15,587 bases of DNA from the NCBI GenBank assembly GCA_937893145.1, contig CALBJW010000222.1, positions 1-15,587 on the forward strand, given 5' to 3'. The notes under the pieces were generated by a model, which saw nothing but the letters and a program-made list of their open reading frames with translations, ran no database searches and was not told the origin of the DNA. Made by a program: the position numbers and the translations under genes. How positions within the stretch are numbered: position 1 is the first letter of the stretch; every line of letters begins with the position of its first letter. Shown here piece after piece: positions 13,571 through 15,587 of this stretch. This DNA comes from an uncultured Prevotellaceae bacterium. GTDB lineage: Bacteria > Bacteroidota > Bacteroidia > Bacteroidales > Bacteroidaceae.

Positions 13571-15007
13571 CTATACCTCTTCAAACTCCTCCAGAGCCAC
13601 AAAGAAGCTTGGAGTTGTCCATTCGATGTAAACCTTTTCATCTCCGATGTGTTTGCAAACAAGTACATCATCATCAGGGGTAATGTGGTCAAGCAGTTGA
13701 TATTTGTCTCGGTTGATGCGATAGTGATGTGTTTTGCCATCTTTTGCAACAAACAATCTTATTACAATGGATACTCTTCCGATAAACACATCATCTATTC
13801 TGTATTCACCATCCTCAAAGTCCAGAACCTCTATGCCTGCGGCAGCTGCCACCTGCTTTCTTTGTGAAGGTTCAGCGTTTGTTTCTATGTATCTTTCTAT
13901 AATCTCTTCCCATCGTTTCTCGTTATGATTAAGAGTGCTTGTATCATACATTTTCAGAACGGGAGGTAAACGAAAATGGTTGTCATCGTTTATGTTGAAT
14001 GAAAGCCTGGTGCAATCTTCGTTCATGGTGACTTCGTAGTATCTCAGCTCTTGTTGCACAGGCTTATACATTTCTGGCAGAGTACATACTGTCATTATTG
14101 TCTTGTCATCATCTTCTTCTTCAAACAACATACGACAGACTGCATCACAGTCAGCATTGCCGTCCTTAACATAACAATGATAAAGGTTGTAGAATCCATT
14201 GTCACCATCAGAAACAACGGTTATGGCACACCAAAATTCTTCCCCGTTCTTTGGACTACTCTCTGGCTTAATCCAGTACGACATCCATCCCCAATCGTAC
14301 ACACGAGAATCGTCCGTAGCCATCTTCAACCAAGCATCAGGGTCTGCATATTGTGTCAAGAGGGATGAAAGATAGCTGATAGCTCCATACTTATTTGTTA
14401 TGGCAGTATTAAGCATCTGCACTCCCTTCATCCTTTCTGCCATTTTCTGCCCTTCAGTATTGTTTATGGCATATTCTTTGCGGAGAATTTCGTTCACATC
14501 ATCAATAGCCTCTACCAGAACATCCTTGAACTTGTTTCTTTTGTAAAAGTCATATCCTTTTGTCTTCAAGAATAAGCCAGCCATCACTCTGTAGAACAAC
14601 TCTTTCTCTCCCTTCCTCGCATTACTTATGGTGAATTCATATTCTTTCCGAAACTCCTTGCAGAACACATCATATTTGCCATTAAGTAGCGCCACAAAAG
14701 CACCAATCATCCATGCTTCGCTCCATTCGTCTTTATGAAAGTTTTTCAAATCTTCATAAAGTGTGTTAGTGCATATCATTACCCTCCAAGCAAAATACAG
14801 GCTTTCGTCATCCCACCCAAAGGATTTTTTCATCATCTCCCAGATACTATCTACTGCTCGTCCGTCGTTAAGTTTTGTCTCATTATCCTTTATGATTCTC
14901 TGCACGGTAGCACTTCCGCTATATCCGATAGTGCGTGAAAAGGCAGAAGGTGATGCCGCAAAAGCATTACTTCCTATCAAATACCTTAAGATGTCTTTCT
15001 TGTTCAT
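13571..15007 (-). CDS. Uncharacterised 478-residue protein with possible N-terminal HTH
   Basis: I do not recognise this family. There is no signal peptide or membrane segment from the chosen start, so it is probably cytoplasmic. Residues ~5-42 (ILRYLIGSNAFAASPSAFSRTIGY then SATVQRIIKDNET) resemble helix-turn-helix modules at the start of Bacteroidetes phage-repressor-like proteins. Residues 70-230 look helical. Residues 240-420 are mixed and acidic, with an EEEDDD run, and the C-terminal ~90 residues look beta-rich (IDDVFIGRVSIVIRLFVAKDG). The ATG at 15007 is chosen over the in-frame ATG at 15106 because the promoter at 15044-15013 lies between them; the longer form would merely translate the promoter. 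It is followed by 11-bp repeats and no clear terminator. It could be a regulator or a stress or defence protein; neither can be shown here. Confidence 0.8.
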   Translation of the reverse strand: MNKKDILRYLIGSNAFAASPSAFSRTIGYSGSATVQRIIKDNETKLNDGRAVDSIWEMMKKSFGWDDESLYFAWRVMICTNTLYEDLKNFHKDEWSEAWMIGAFVALLNGKYDVFCKEFRKEYEFTISNARKGEKELFYRVMAGLFLKTKGYDFYKRNKFKDVLVEAIDDVNEILRKEYAINNTEGQKMAERMKGVQMLNTAITNKYGAISYLSSLLTQYADPDAWLKMATDDSRVYDWGWMSYWIKPESSPKNGEEFWCAITVVSDGDNGFYNLYHCYVKDGNADCDAVCRMLFEEEDDDKTIMTVCTLPEMYKPVQQELRYYEVTMNEDCTRLSFNINDDNHFRLPPVLKMYDTSTLNHNEKRWEEIIERYIETNAEPSQRKQVAAAAGIEVLDFEDGEYRIDDVFIGRVSIVIRLFVAKDGKTHHYRINRDKYQLLDHITPDDDVLVCKHIGDEKVYIEWTTPSFFVALEEFEEV

Positions 15008-15012
15008 GGGTG

Positions 15013-15044
15013 CAAATATAGTGAAAAGCAACAATCCGACCAAC
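15013..15044 (-). promoter_or_regulatory. Promoter of the 478-residue protein gene, nearly abutting its start
   Basis: The minus strand has TATATTTG at 15020-15013 (TAnnTTTG) and GTTG at 15044-15041, a 20-bp gap. The ATG at 15007 is only 5 bp past the box, so the transcript would have a leader of a few bases at most. Confidence 0.65.
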
Positions 15045-15120
15045 ATCTTTTGTACCAAATCCCACCACTTTGTTACTATTTCACTTTTTCCTACTATTTC
15101 TTTCATTAAAATAGTATTCG

Positions 15121-15587
15121 TTCATATAAATCAGCATACCTTTGTACATATACAGGTGCAAAAAAGTGTTCCAGACACAAAAAAATCACTCCTAACAGGA
15201 AAAATATCTCCCCAAAGCGCCCATATTGTCAAGGAATCTATTATCTTTGCAACGACAAAGTGCAGAAGCTAACGCCGAAAGCACAAGTCGAAACATAGAG
15301 AATCCGTCCCGACAGATTATTCCTAAATCGGCAAATTGAAGAATTATCACCTCGAAGGACAGGACAATATGGCGCTTCATAACGATGAGTTGCCCTCTTT
15401 CCTCGTATGCGTACCTTATTCATATGCATTGAGCGAAACGGCACACATCATACCCCAAGCGAGAGATATTGATTCTGTACATCAGTGATAATAGGTGTTT
15501 GCCGATACCTGGGATAAATGGTGCACAAGAACATGTCTCTCGTTTCTTTTTGCATACTAATGCAGCCGAAACAGAGCTAACCCAAGA
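15121..15587. other. Right-edge region without a firm gene; two promoter-like boxes
   Basis: Two plus-strand -7 boxes are present: TACCTTTG at 15137-15144 and TATCTTTG at 15242-15249. Neither has a well-spaced -33 element (the second has a TTG 13 bp upstream). The plus strand has a short open frame from ATG 15369 to TGA 15486-15488 (39 residues, MALHNDELPSFLVCVPYSYA and on), extendable upstream to a TTG at 15336. I cannot assign it to a family. All frames hold stops, so no long gene runs off the window end visibly. It may be the leader of a gene beyond the window, a remnant or a noncoding RNA. Confidence 0.4.

Noticed and set aside
15008..15106. N-terminal extension of the 478-residue protein with an apparent membrane segment
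   Set aside because: The segment is a translation of the promoter region; the -33/-7 pair at 15044-15013 lies inside it.

Overview
The window looks like a chromosomal segment from a Bacteroidales bacterium, most likely Prevotella or a close relative. Four things point there. Genes lack Shine-Dalgarno sequences. Several genes and the tRNA are preceded by the Bacteroidetes -7 box TAnnTTTG. The tRNA gene does not encode CCA. The gene content (GH2 with Bacteroidales-type C-terminal domains, DUF1460 amidase, OprO/P-type porin, M13 peptidase) is typical of gut or oral Bacteroidales. The genus is inferred; no rRNA or marker gene is present to fix it.

Layout. 1-899 is the 3' end of a glycoside hydrolase family 2 gene. 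A bidirectional terminator follows, then a minus-strand initiator tRNA-fMet (947-1019) with its own promoter. Next on the plus strand come an RlpA-like double-psi beta-barrel protein (1224-1697) and an HU-family DNA-binding protein (1839-2117), closed by a strong hairpin terminator. On the minus strand lie a DUF1460 amidase-like exported protein (2205-3188), an ABC-F ATPase (3264-5276) and an outer-membrane porin (5432-6661). Divergent from the porin is a plus-strand run of an M13 zinc metallopeptidase (6840-8894), an MBOAT O-acyltransferase (8915-10363) and a probable SGNH-like partner (10366-11358). The last two are separated by 2 bp and probably O-acylate an exported glycan together. A convergent minus-strand gene encodes an exported TPR/transglutaminase-like protein (11373-12596).

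12597-13570 has no protein gene but is full of structure. It holds two tandem arrays of 22-bp units, and a 331-bp near-perfect palindrome (12862-13192) with 43-bp terminal and 32-bp inner inverted repeats. It also has a plus-strand intrinsic terminator (13338-13386) with no gene to serve, and 11-bp tandem repeats. This is the most unusual part of the window and fits either a MITE-like mobile repeat or an unannotated structured RNA.

13571-15007 (minus) encodes a 478-residue protein I do not recognise. It has a possible N-terminal helix-turn-helix and a promoter so close to its start that the transcript may be leaderless. 15121-15587 has two plus-strand promoter-like boxes and no convincing gene.

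Most genes act at the envelope: glycan hydrolysis (GH2), peptidoglycan processing (RlpA, DUF1460), outer-membrane transport (porin), periplasmic proteolysis (M13) and glycan acylation (MBOAT/SGNH). I found no transposase, phage gene, reverse transcriptase or CRISPR array.
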